From: Mucilaginibacter mali
GTDB taxonomy: Bacteria > Bacteroidota > Bacteroidia > Sphingobacteriales > Sphingobacteriaceae
Assembly (NCBI RefSeq): GCF_013283875.1
Contig: NZ_CP054139.1
Span: 496,001 to 560,000, forward strand
Length of the DNA stretch: 64,000 nucleotides
Direction: 5' to 3'
Shown here: positions 51,569 to 58,956 of the stretch, piece by piece
Position numbering within the stretch: position 1 is the stretch's first letter
How the letters are laid out: every line of letters starts with the position of its first letter
Position numbers and translations under genes: made by a program
Notes under the pieces: model-generated
Databases searched by the model: none
What the model was told of the DNA's origin: nothing
Seen by the model: the letters and a program-made list of their open reading frames with translations, nothing else

Positions 51569-53371
51569 AGAGGCTGTATCATAAATCATGGTATGGCCTC
51601 TTTTTTATTTGTGCATAATTTATTGGAATAAAGAGGGGTATTTAGTTGATATAATAATCTGATTTTCATATATTTATGTATCGAAAGTAGCGTAGTATGT
51701 CCTCTAAAAGACCTGTATTCAAGCCCTACCAGCAACGGCAGTTGATGGCTATTCCTCCGACACTTGACGAATTAGTTCCGGCATCGCACCCGGTGCGTGT
51801 AGTTAACGATGTGATCGACAGGCTCTATCTGGAACCATTGCTGAAAGCTTATCATATCCGCGGGAGTTCAAGCTATCACCCGCAAATGTTGTTAAAGGTG
51901 CTGGTATATGGGTATGTAACCAACACCTACTCCAGCCGAAAGCTGGCAGCAGCCTGCCGGGAAAGCGTTTACCTGATGTGGCTGAGTTCGATGAACTATC
52001 CTGATCATAATACGATCAACCGTTTCCGGGGCGTACGTTTGAAGCATGCGCTGCGTGATGTGTTCGAAGATGTGGTGAAACTTTTGGCAGAGGAAGGCCT
52101 GCTCAGTATTGAAGAAGTGAATACGGACGGGACAAAGATAGAGGCGAATGCAAACCGGTATACCTTTGTCTGGAAGAAAGCGATTCAGACCAATAAGGAA
52201 AAGATGAAAAAGCAGCTGTCAGAGATATGGGACTATGCCCAAAGCGTAGCAAAAGAAGAAGACAGGCTGCCTGATCCGCCTGACTTTACTGTTATTGACA
52301 GTGAAAAGGTCAATGCCGCAGTAGATAAACTCAATGAGAAGCTTTCCTCGCGTGAGGATGTTTCCAAACAGGTCAAAAGCAAGCTGCGGTATATCAGCAA
52401 ACATTACCCGCAGGCCATTGCCCGCTATGAGCAGCAGGAAGCTCTGCTGGGTGAACGCAACAGCTATTCCAAGACCGATACGGATGCCACATTCATGCGG
52501 ATGAAGGAAGACCACATGAAAAACGGCCAGTTAAAACCGGGGTATAATGTTCAGATATCCACATCCAACCAGTTCATTGTCAATTACACCATTCACTCCA
52601 ACACCACAGACACCAATACATTAAGTGCTCATTTAGCGCAGCATGAAGTCAGCTTTGGCAAAGCACCGCAAGTGCTTACAGCCGATGCCGGATATGGCTC
52701 CGAGGAGAACTACACGCGGTTGGAACAAAAAGGAACAATCGCCTTTGTAAAGTATGGGATGTTCGATAAGGAACAAAATGAGAATCACAACAACAAGCAC
52801 CCTTTTGCAGCAAATAAGCTTTTTTACAACCAGGAGAAAGATTGTTACATCTGCCCGATGGGCCAGCAAATGAATTTCATCGGAACAAGTAAAAGAAAAA
52901 CAAGCACGGAGTTTGAACAAACGGTAAAAAGATACCAGGCAGTTAACTGCGCTAACTGTCCGCTGAACGGTATTTGCCATAAATCAAAAGGGAATCGGAT
53001 CATTGAAATCAATGAAAACCTGAACCGCCTGAAACAAAAGGCGCACGAGCTGTTAAACAGTGAAGAAGGCATACAACGGCGAAAGAAACGCTGCTTTGAT
53101 GTAGAACCTGTATTTGGTAATATTAAGCAGAACCATGGCTTTAAACGGTTTATGCTCCGCGGCAAGGAAAAAGTAGAAATAGAATGGGGTTTAGTTGCAA
53201 TCGCACAAAATCTAAGGAAAAAAGCGGCTTAAATGAGTCGTTTTACCACTCAGGTTCGCCCAAGAAAGCTACCCCCTCCCCCTCAAAAAATTCCATAGAA
53301 ACTCAATACCAAATTCAGCTATTAGGCTAAAAAAATAAAGACCGCATCATTTGATTTATGATACGGCCTCT
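51569..53371 (+). mobile_element. Complete IS1182-type insertion sequence
   Basis: About 1.8 kb bounded by near-perfect 20-base inverted repeats: left 51569-51588 (AGAGGCTGTATCATAAATCA), right 53352-53371, one mismatch. Each end also forms a local hairpin, since the terminal AGAGGC word pairs with an inverted copy about 20 bases inside. A single intact transposase gene fills the interior. No direct target duplication was evident in the immediate flanks. It lies between the reverse-strand secreted protein gene and fabG. Confidence 0.88.
51697..53232 (+). CDS. IS1182 family transposase
   Basis: DDE transposase of 511 residues. The N-terminal DUF772-type domain (KPYQQRQLMAIPPTLDELVPASHPVRVVNDVID and SYHPQMLLKVLVYGYVTNTYSSRKLA) is followed by the catalytic core. 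This has the first Asp in EVNTDGTKIEANANRYTFVW, the second in VLTADAGYGSEENY and the Glu in EPVFGNIKQNHGFKRFMLRG. A cysteine cluster (CYICPMGQQM...VNCANCPLNGICHKSKG) is typical of this family. No frameshift or early stop is visible, so it may be active. Confidence 0.95.
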   Translation: MSSKRPVFKPYQQRQLMAIPPTLDELVPASHPVRVVNDVIDRLYLEPLLKAYHIRGSSSYHPQMLLKVLVYGYVTNTYSSRKLAAACRESVYLMWLSSMNYPDHNTINRFRGVRLKHALRDVFEDVVKLLAEEGLLSIEEVNTDGTKIEANANRYTFVWKKAIQTNKEKMKKQLSEIWDYAQSVAKEEDRLPDPPDFTVIDSEKVNAAVDKLNEKLSSREDVSKQVKSKLRYISKHYPQAIARYEQQEALLGERNSYSKTDTDATFMRMKEDHMKNGQLKPGYNVQISTSNQFIVNYTIHSNTTDTNTLSAHLAQHEVSFGKAPQVLTADAGYGSEENYTRLEQKGTIAFVKYGMFDKEQNENHNNKHPFAANKLFYNQEKDCYICPMGQQMNFIGTSKRKTSTEFEQTVKRYQAVNCANCPLNGICHKSKGNRIIEINENLNRLKQKAHELLNSEEGIQRRKKRCFDVEPVFGNIKQNHGFKRFMLRGKEKVEIEWGLVAIAQNLRKKAA

Positions 53372-53380
53372 ACATATATC

Positions 53381-53413
53381 TTTCGGACTTGCCGACTTTT
53401 CCGTCTTTCGGAC
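53381..53413. repeat. Family H repeat, partial copy 3
   Basis: TTTCGGACTTGCCGACTTTT followed by CCGTCTTTCGGAC, just outside the right end of the insertion sequence and five bases before the fabG stop. It may have been the landing region for the IS, or a terminator-like piece for fabG. Confidence 0.55.
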
Positions 53414-53417
53414 CAAC

Positions 53418-54161
53418 CTACAACATCCCGCCATCAACAGGTATTACCTGCCCGGTGATGTAAGTTGCCATATCCGATGCCAGGAACACGCAGCAGTTGG
53501 CTACGTCTTCAGGCTCGCCGCCACGTTTAAGCGGGATACCGGCCTCCCAGCCTTCTACCACTTTAGGGTCGAGCACGTCGGTCATTTCGGTTTTAATGAA
53601 ACCCGGGGCTACCACGTTGGTGCGGATATTGCGCGAGCCCAACTCTTTAGCTACCGATTTAGAGAAACCGATAATGCCCGCCTTTGAAGCAGCGTAATTG
53701 GCCTGCCCGGCATTGCCCTGCACACCCACTACCGAACTCATATTAATGAACACGCCATTACGGTTTTTCATCATAATTTTAGAGGCGGCCTTGGTTACGT
53801 TGAATATCGATTTCAGGTTCACATCCAGCACTTCATCCCATTGGTCTTCGGTCATGCGCATCAGCAGGCCGTCTTTGGTGATGCCGGCATTGTTCACCAC
53901 AATGTTCAGCGTACCGAAATCGGTTATAATATCGGCGATCAGTTTTTCGGCCTCGTCAAACTTCGAAGCGTCGGAGCGGTAGCCTTTTACTTTGGTACCA
54001 AACGACTGCAATTCCTGTTCTAAAGCCTGGCCTTTTTCAACCGACGACAAGTAGGTGAATGCCACGTTGGCACCGTGCTCGGCAAATTTCTCAGCTATTT
54101 TGCGGCCTATGCCTTTTGATGCGCCGGTGATCAGCGCGGTCTTTCCTTCTAATAATTTCAT
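53418..54161 (-). CDS. fabG: 3-oxoacyl-[acyl-carrier-protein] reductase
   Basis: FabG reduces 3-oxoacyl-ACP to 3-hydroxyacyl-ACP with NADPH in fatty-acid synthesis. The short-chain dehydrogenase hallmarks are present: TGASKGIG (residues 12-19), NNAG (90-93), catalytic S143, Y156 and K160 (YAASK), and the PGFIKTEMTD loop. The C-terminus ITGQVIPVDGGML is the FabG-specific end. I chose the ATG at 54161 (MKLLEGKTALITG, 247 residues), which starts directly at the Rossmann fold. The frame remains open upstream only through the palindromic repeat. The adjacent IS lies downstream and leaves the gene intact. Confidence 0.95.
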   Translation of the reverse strand: MKLLEGKTALITGASKGIGRKIAEKFAEHGANVAFTYLSSVEKGQALEQELQSFGTKVKGYRSDASKFDEAEKLIADIITDFGTLNIVVNNAGITKDGLLMRMTEDQWDEVLDVNLKSIFNVTKAASKIMMKNRNGVFINMSSVVGVQGNAGQANYAASKAGIIGFSKSVAKELGSRNIRTNVVAPGFIKTEMTDVLDPKVVEGWEAGIPLKRGGEPEDVANCCVFLASDMATYITGQVIPVDGGML

Positions 54162-54206
54162 GTTCCCCAATGATTTCGGGCGGTGAAGATAGGGAATTTT
54201 TTGTTT

Positions 54207-54284
54207 AGTCCATAGACGATGGACCATAGACCATAGCAGAAAAACGATCTTCTAACTATGGACCATGGTCTATGGACTATGGAC
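54207..54284. repeat. Inverted short-word repeat, family G
   Basis: The left half AGTCCATAGACGATGGACCA followed by TAGACCATAG faces CTATGGACCATGGTCTATGG followed by ACTATGGAC. The whole is built from the word CCATAG and its inverse. It lies in the divergent gap between fabG and the methyltransferase gene and contains an ATG (54272) that creates a misleading upstream start. Confidence 0.75.
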
Positions 54285-54304
54285 AACATTACTTAACTTT
54301 AAAA

Positions 54305-54997
54305 ATGCAATCCGTTGAAGATTTTTACGATCAGTTAAGTTCGCGCTATACCGAACTGATCAGTCGCTGCGTACCGCGGTACGATGAAATATTTTATAAC
54401 CTGTTTTATTACGTGCCCGATGATCTGCACCCGGCAAGGATATTGGACTTAGGTTGTGGTACCGGAAATTTAACAGCAGCGGCCCTGCAGCATTTCCCGC
54501 AGGCAGAGATCCACGCGCTCGATCTTTCGGCCGATATTCTGAACGAATGCCGCGAACGGTTTAAGGATAATACTAATATCCATTATCATCAACAGGATTT
54601 TAGTAACCTGGATTTTAGTGATGAGAGCTTCGACCTGGTTATTTCCAGCATCGCCATTCATCATATCCCCGATAAACAGAAAGCCGCGCTGTATAGCAAG
54701 CTGTACCAAATGCTAAGGCCGGGCGGTGTATTTGTTTTTGCCGATCAAACCCGCGGCGCTACCGACGAAATTTATCAAAAACACATTGCCCGCTGGAAGG
54801 AAGAGGCCCTGAAACTGGGATCGACCGAAGCCGACTGGCAGCTATGGATGGCCCACCAGGACGCGCACGATTATCATACCCCCGTACTTTGGCATCTGAA
54901 AGAACTGGAAACAGCCGGTTTTGCCACGGTTGATGTGATATGGAAGAATATTATGTGGGCGGTGGTGATGGGGCGACGTGGCAATCTTATAGCTTGA
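54305..54997 (+). CDS. Class I SAM-dependent methyltransferase
   Basis: A 230-residue (from 54305) Rossmann-fold methyltransferase. Motif I is ARILDLGCGTGNLTAAAL (about residues 43-60), with the acidic loop after strand 2 as IHALDLSADIL and motif II as FDLVISSIAIHHIPD. The substrate is unknown. The ATG at 54305 is preferred, because the alternative at 54272 lies in the palindromic repeat G. The last eight codons (GRRGNLIA) are encoded inside a family B repeat, which also supplies the stop. The natural C-terminus was therefore probably replaced when the repeat arrived. Whether this alters activity is unknown. Confidence 0.85.
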   Translation: MQSVEDFYDQLSSRYTELISRCVPRYDEIFYNLFYYVPDDLHPARILDLGCGTGNLTAAALQHFPQAEIHALDLSADILNECRERFKDNTNIHYHQQDFSNLDFSDESFDLVISSIAIHHIPDKQKAALYSKLYQMLRPGGVFVFADQTRGATDEIYQKHIARWKEEALKLGSTEADWQLWMAHQDAHDYHTPVLWHLKELETAGFATVDVIWKNIMWAVVMGRRGNLIA

Positions 54998-55030
54998 TTT
55001 ACGTACTATGAGATTGCCGCACTGGAGAGA
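54973..55030. repeat. Truncated family B element, copy 4
   Basis: GACGTGGCAATCTTATAGCT, then TGATTTACGTACTATGAGATTGCCGC, closely follows the central stem of the copy at 56718-56823. The outer TGTCATTGCGAG ends are missing. Its left arm overlaps the 3' end of the methyltransferase gene and provides its stop codon. Confidence 0.75.
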
Positions 55031-55104
55031 GCAGGCAAGGCTTACTGCCTTTGCTTTTCAGGATCATTCCCTATTTCCCCGAGATATTCCTAATTTTAGC
55101 GCCC

Positions 55105-55572
55105 ATGGATGTGCTGCAACCGCTTAATTTACCGCCATACCCTTTTAAAATAACCGAGCATGACGGCCAGTATACCCTGTTTGATGAATTGCGGAAGAAG
55201 AGCATCATCATTACCCCCGAAGAATGGGTGCGGCAGCATTTTGTGCAATACCTTATCGGCTATAAAAGCTACCCAAAAACACTGATCGGTCTTGAGGGTG
55301 GCTTGAAATTGCACGGCATGGCCCGCCGCACCGATATTTTGGTGCGCAATGCCCGTGGCGAAAAGGTGTTACTGGTAGAATGTAAAGCCCCATCTGTTAA
55401 TATTACCCAGGCCGTGTTCGATCAGATTGCCCGGTACAACATGGTGCACAAGGTCCCCTTGCTGGCCGTTACCAATGGCCTGCAACATTACTATTGCCGT
55501 ATTGATTTTGTGAACGAACGGTATGCTTTTATACAGGAGTTGCCGTTTTTTGAGTTGAAAGACGAAAGGTAA
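55105..55572 (+). CDS. HSDR_N-type restriction endonuclease-like domain protein
   Basis: A 155-residue protein matching the N-terminal nuclease domain of type I restriction enzyme R subunits (HSDR_N). The PD-(D/E)xK core is visible as RRTDILVRNARGEKVLLVECKAP, with the Asp and the E-x-K. A typical upstream EEWVRQHFVQYLIGYKSYPKTLIGLEGGLKL precedes it. There is no helicase domain and no hsdM or hsdS nearby. Such stand-alone versions are common in Bacteroidota and of unknown role. The ATG at 55105 follows a near-promoter TAATTTTA. The frame could extend to 55051 but the added residues are untypical. Confidence 0.88.
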   Translation: MDVLQPLNLPPYPFKITEHDGQYTLFDELRKKSIIITPEEWVRQHFVQYLIGYKSYPKTLIGLEGGLKLHGMARRTDILVRNARGEKVLLVECKAPSVNITQAVFDQIARYNMVHKVPLLAVTNGLQHYYCRIDFVNERYAFIQELPFFELKDER

Positions 55573-55651
55573 AAGACGAAAGGTTTGCGGGGGGAGAAGA
55601 ATCAGCGTAATCAGAATAATCATAAAAAATCAACGGTTCAGACAGCTATGG

Positions 55652-55746
55652 CGTTGCCTGCGGCCCGGGCTTTCCGTACAAGTCCTCGCCAATCCAACAC
55701 ACAAACACCTTTCGGCTCCGGGCTTTTCCTCCAATCCCTCGCGGGA
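55652..55746. repeat. G/C-rich repeat with tandem CGGGCTTT words (family K)
   Basis: GGCCCGGGCTTTCCGTACAA followed by GTCCTCGC, and later GGCTCCGGGCTTTTCCTCCA followed by ATCCCTCGCGGG. The two halves are imperfect direct repeats. It lies in the gap between the nuclease-like gene and the GLPGLI gene (55573-55826). Confidence 0.6.
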
Positions 55747-55763
55747 TAAATCACCGATTTGTT

Positions 55764-55805
55764 ACTACGAAATAATCGTAGTTTGAATTAATATCTGTAG
55801 CTTTA
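55764..55805 (+). promoter_or_regulatory. Inverted repeat and promoter before the GLPGLI gene
   Basis: ACTACGA-AATAA-TCGTAGT (55764-55782) is a perfect 7-base inverted repeat, followed by TTTG at 55782-55785 and a near-consensus box TAGCTTTA at 55798-55805, 21 bases before the ATG. The repeat is of the dyad type bound by BlaI/MecI-like repressors, which use TACTAC-type half sites. No BlaI gene is in the window, so the regulator is inferred. Confidence 0.5.
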
Positions 55806-55826
55806 CCTCAACTAATATCCTACTTT

Positions 55827-56699
55827 ATGAAATACCTGTTAACTATTATTGCTGCAATTATTTGTTTTACGGCATCAGCCCAAAAGCCCGAGCCTGCTAT
55901 TGGCAAAGCGGTTTATAACTTCAGCCATGTGCGGGATACCTTGCACCGGGATAAACCCTATACAGAAAGACTGGCCTTGCTGGTTGGCCGTGATGCCAGC
56001 GTTTATAAAAGCCTGGATAAGCAACTTGCCGAGCAAAAAATGGTAGCCGATGTGATGAACCAGGTAAAAAACGCATCGAACCCGAACGCCCTTACGCTAA
56101 CCATACAAGGTGGCCCCCCTACACAAGCCGAAGAATATTACCAATACCCTAAAGAGAAAAAGCTTTACACCGAAGAAACGGTAGTAAACTATTACCTGGT
56201 AGAGGAGCCATTGCCAGCTATTAAATGGCAGATAAAAAAAGATACCATGAGCATCAGCGGCCTGCAATGCCAAATGGCCACCGCCCATTTTAAGGGCCGC
56301 GACTATACCGCCTGGTTTTGCGCAGATCTGCCTTTTCAAACCGGTCCATGGAAATTGAACGGCCTGCCCGGGTTGATACTGGAAGCCAGCGACGCGAAAA
56401 AGGAGGTGATATTTAAGTTTGAAGGTTTTGAGGATATCCGCGCCAGCAACCAAACCATAGCCCCACCTGCCGATGATATCAGGACAAGCCCGGAGAATAT
56501 GGCCAAACTAAAAGAAGCCCGCGCCAAAGACCCTTCGGGCTTTATGAAGGCATCGCACGGTTCGGGACAGGCTAAGCGTGGTAGCAATGGTATGGATATG
56601 GTAGATCCGTCGAAGATAGCCTCTATTAATGTGAAAGGGTATACCGGGCCGCTTACCAAGGTGGTTAATAACCCGATAGAGTTGCCGGAAGGGAAGTAG
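55827..56699 (+). CDS. GLPGLI family exported protein
   Basis: A 290-residue protein with a signal peptide (residues 1-18, ending ASAQ). It contains the family-defining motif in NGLPGLILEA (residues 178-187). Just before it comes the CMATAHFKGRDYTAWFCADLPFQTGPWKL block. These proteins are specific to Bacteroidota, are predicted to be periplasmic or surface-exposed, and have no known function. The C-terminal about 80 residues are lysine- and alanine-rich with a low-complexity stretch (KASHGSGQAKRGSNGMDM). The upstream dyad suggests control by a BlaI-like repressor. Confidence 0.93.
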   Translation: MKYLLTIIAAIICFTASAQKPEPAIGKAVYNFSHVRDTLHRDKPYTERLALLVGRDASVYKSLDKQLAEQKMVADVMNQVKNASNPNALTLTIQGGPPTQAEEYYQYPKEKKLYTEETVVNYYLVEEPLPAIKWQIKKDTMSISGLQCQMATAHFKGRDYTAWFCADLPFQTGPWKLNGLPGLILEASDAKKEVIFKFEGFEDIRASNQTIAPPADDIRTSPENMAKLKEARAKDPSGFMKASHGSGQAKRGSNGMDMVDPSKIASINVKGYTGPLTKVVNNPIELPEGK

Positions 56700-56717
56700 G
56701 AGCGGCGTTAATAAATT

Positions 56718-56823
56718 TGTCATTGCGAGCGATAGCGTGGCAATCTCGTAGTTTGATTTGCGAACTACGAGATTGCCACGTCGCCCTTTCGCTTATACCC
56801 ACCGCAAGCTCCTCGCAATGACA
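56718..56823. repeat. Palindromic intergenic element, family B, copy 5 (long perfect stem)
   Basis: The outer ends TGTCATTGCGAGCG and CTCGCAATGACA are inverted, with AAATT outside on both sides. The centre is a perfect 18-base stem CGTGGCAATCTCGTAGTT (56736-56753)/AACTACGAGATTGCCACG (56763-56780) around a 9-base loop. It sits between convergent genes and could terminate both. Confidence 0.85.
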
Positions 56824-56848
56824 AATTTTGGGGATGGAGCGGCGAACT

Positions 56849-57496
56849 TTACAAATCGCTCAGTAACTCCATTTTCTTCTGGTTATATTCTTCCTGCGAT
56901 ATCAAGCCGTTATCGAACAGCGTTTTCAGCTTCTTCAATTTCTCGGTCAGCACATCTGGTTTTGTCTCAATAACGGGTGCTGGCGGTACTACCGGCTCGG
57001 GCGCAGGCGGCGGAACATTGATAGGTTGAAAAGCTACCTGCTGCGCTTTATCGATACTAACCGAACCCGATTCGGCGCGTTTATCTTCCAGGTCGCGCAG
57101 GCGACGGGCCTCACGTTCGGCTTCTTTGCGTTCCTGGGCGTATTGGTATAGCTTGCGGGCCTGCACTTTGGGCAGGTAATCAACACCCATCTCGGCACCG
57201 TTGGTGGTCTTTACACTAAAAATGGCCCCAATGATCTCTTCCTTGGTGAACACGTCAACAATGTCTTTCCAAACAAAATCAACAAACTTAATGGAAAGGC
57301 CCAAATTGGCCGGGGTAAAAAACAGTACCCGCTTATTGGTAAGGGCAATGCAATCGGGCAGGATGTTCACCAGTGGTTTTTTCTGGGTGGCAATGTATAA
57401 TATCTCCTCGCCGCTGGTTAGCAGGTCAACCAAACGGGTGTATACCTTTTCAACGGCTTTGGGGTCTTGTTCGTCTTTTAAAAATTTGTCTATCAT
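56849..57496 (-). CDS. PH-domain protein with SHOCT tail
   Basis: A 215-residue cytoplasmic protein. The N-terminal 110 residues match a bacterial PH-like (YokE-type) domain (SGEEILYIATQKKPLVNILPDCIALTNKRVLFFTP and FVDFVWKDIVDV). A charged coiled region follows (AQERKEAEREARRLRDLEDKRAESG). A proline-rich linker (INVPPPAPEPVVPPAPVIE) connects to a C-terminal SHOCT motif (KLKTLFDNGLISQEEYNQKKMELLSDL). SHOCT and PH-like domains usually mediate oligomerisation or membrane contacts. The role is unknown. It has a consensus promoter box upstream at 57519-57526. Confidence 0.88.
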   Translation of the reverse strand: MIDKFLKDEQDPKAVEKVYTRLVDLLTSGEEILYIATQKKPLVNILPDCIALTNKRVLFFTPANLGLSIKFVDFVWKDIVDVFTKEEIIGAIFSVKTTNGAEMGVDYLPKVQARKLYQYAQERKEAEREARRLRDLEDKRAESGSVSIDKAQQVAFQPINVPPPAPEPVVPPAPVIETKPDVLTEKLKKLKTLFDNGLISQEEYNQKKMELLSDL

Positions 57497-57518
57497 GATA
57501 TTATGCGATGGATATTAG

Positions 57519-57526
57519 CAAAAATA
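57519..57526 (-). promoter_or_regulatory. Promoter -7 box (TATTTTTG) for the PH-SHOCT gene
   Basis: TATTTTTG on the reverse strand is an exact TAnnTTTG match ending 22 bases before the ATG at 57496, a normal leader length. Confidence 0.5.
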
Positions 57527-57559
57527 AAAATATTCTTTTGTGGATCAGGCAATGTGTTG

Positions 57560-57682
57560 ATTTAACCACAAAGTCCACAAAGAGTTTTCACAAAGGGCAC
57601 AAAGCTTTTATGACTGATAAAAGGCCTTTGTGGTCTTTGTGTTGACCCGCTTGCCAATCCTTTGCGTCCTTTGTGGTTAAAT
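57560..57682. repeat. Inverted short-word repeat, family E, copy 2
   Basis: ATTTAACCACAAAGTCCACA followed by AAGAG..., then AAAGGCCTTTGTGGTCTTTG and CGTCCTTTGTGGTTAAAT on the right. The outer ends ATTTAACCACAAAG/CTTTGTGGTTAAAT are a perfect 14-base inverted pair. It lies between the PH-SHOCT gene and the acyl-activating gene on the same strand. Confidence 0.75.
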
Positions 57683-57695
57683 TGCCACATAGCAA

Positions 57696-58676
57696 CTACC
57701 CCACCAACAAATTACACCCCCTGATATCCGAATGATCAAACCGCCCCAGTACTTCAAACGATCCATCGGCGTAAACTTTACCCAGATCTTGGGTGGCTAT
57801 AAAACTGCAGGAGTTGATATTGGCCAGGTCGATCACGTTGATACCGCCGGTGCGGTTAGTGCCGGTTAAACTTAGCGGATCGTTGGTATCGCGGGTGATG
57901 ATGCGCATCCAGGGCGGGCAGTTGAAGATGCCATCGCCCTTGGAATAGGCTTGCGATAGCAGTTCGGTCATGCCATATTCCGAGTGGATCTTGCTTACAC
58001 CAAAACCCGCGCACAGGTCGCGGTGCAGTTCTTCGCGTATCATTTCTTTGCGGCGGCCTTTCATGCCGCCGGTCTCCATCACGATCAGTTCGGGGAATTG
58101 AATGGGGTACTGTTCAATAAAGTCGAGTAGGGCAAAGGTTACGCCGATGAGTATGGTAGGTTTGCCCATTTGCTGCTGGCGCTGTAAATGATCGTATAGT
58201 TCGGCATGGTTATACAGGTAAAAGCCGCTGTCTGTGTTTTGCGATCGGCTGATCAGATCCTGCGCCATGTAGATCAGTGATGAACCTTCGCGCTCCAGGT
58301 AGGCGGGCAGCAGGGCCAGTACGCAATAGTCCTTAATATCGCCATAAAACAATCCGAACGCCCTGCGGAAACTTGCCTCGTACCAGCTTACATCGGTAAC
58401 GTGATGGGTGCTGGTGATCATCCCTGTAGTGCCCGAACTGGTGAAAGTGATATTAACCGGCGCATCCGAGCTTAATACCCGGTGCGATTTAAAGAACGAT
58501 ATCGGCAGAAAAGGGATCTGGTATACAGCATCTACCCTATCAGCATCTACCCGCAAACCTTCAATAAATTGCCGGTAAACAGCGCAACGCCGCGCCTGGT
58601 GCCGAAAAACCTGCAGGGCAACATCAGCGAATTGTTGTTCGGCAGCGATGGAAAATACTTGTTGCGGGGTAAGCAT
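57696..58676 (-). CDS. LuxE/PaaK-like acyl-activating protein
   Basis: A 326-residue protein of the LuxE acyl-protein synthetase/PaaK adenylate-forming group. The phosphate-binding loop is visible in FTSSGTTGMITSTHHV (about residues 80-95). Later blocks include METGGMKGRRKEMIREELH, SEYGMTELLSQAYSKGD (adenine-binding 'YGMTE' motif) and GRFDHSDIRGCNLLVG at the C-terminus. It lacks the full C-terminal domain of acyl-CoA ligases, like LuxE. The substrate is unknown; activating a fatty acid or aryl acid for transfer is inferred. The ATG at 58676 (MLTPQQVFSI) is chosen; 26 upstream codons are unlike the family. A TATCTTTG box ends four bases upstream. Confidence 0.82.
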   Translation of the reverse strand: MLTPQQVFSIAAEQQFADVALQVFRHQARRCAVYRQFIEGLRVDADRVDAVYQIPFLPISFFKSHRVLSSDAPVNITFTSSGTTGMITSTHHVTDVSWYEASFRRAFGLFYGDIKDYCVLALLPAYLEREGSSLIYMAQDLISRSQNTDSGFYLYNHAELYDHLQRQQQMGKPTILIGVTFALLDFIEQYPIQFPELIVMETGGMKGRRKEMIREELHRDLCAGFGVSKIHSEYGMTELLSQAYSKGDGIFNCPPWMRIITRDTNDPLSLTGTNRTGGINVIDLANINSCSFIATQDLGKVYADGSFEVLGRFDHSDIRGCNLLVG

Positions 58677-58680
58677 GGGA

Positions 58681-58688
58681 CAAAGATA
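58681..58688 (-). promoter_or_regulatory. Promoter -7 box (TATCTTTG) adjacent to the LuxE-like start
   Basis: TATCTTTG on the reverse strand, an exact TAnnTTTG match, with only TCCC between it and the ATG at 58676. It implies a leaderless mRNA and argues against the longer upstream start. Confidence 0.45.
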
Positions 58689-58749
58689 GCTGAATGTGCA
58701 GATATGCGGATGTGCAAATGTGCGGATGGGAAAGAGTGGTCTACAACAT

Positions 58750-58903
58750 GTCATTTCGAACGAACCAGGGCTGACCTGAGTGGTGGTGTGAGGAGAGATC
58801 TTATACGCTGTAATTTGCGCATGTATCAGATTTTTTCCCTGCGGTCAAGAGATAGTTCTCACCCTTGCCCCGCTATACCCATCCTCCAAGGGTTCGAAAT
58901 GAT
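58750..58903. repeat. Palindromic intergenic element, family C, copy 2
   Basis: Bounded by GTCATTTCGAAC and GTTCGAAATGAT, an inverted pair. Inner words GAGATCTTATACG and CCTTGCCCCGCTAT recur from the element at 14688-14827 in corresponding positions. It fills most of the divergent gap between the LuxE-like gene and the SYLF gene. Confidence 0.8.
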
Positions 58904-58956
58904 AATTATTTAAACTAATCGGTAATATCAGCGTTCTATCACAAATAAACATACCC

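Noticed and set aside
51540..53400. Target-site duplication flanking the insertion sequence
   Set aside because: No matching direct repeat could be seen immediately outside the inverted ends.
54162..54227. 22-codon upstream extension of fabG
   Set aside because: It reads through the palindromic repeat G, while the Rossmann fold begins at the chosen ATG.
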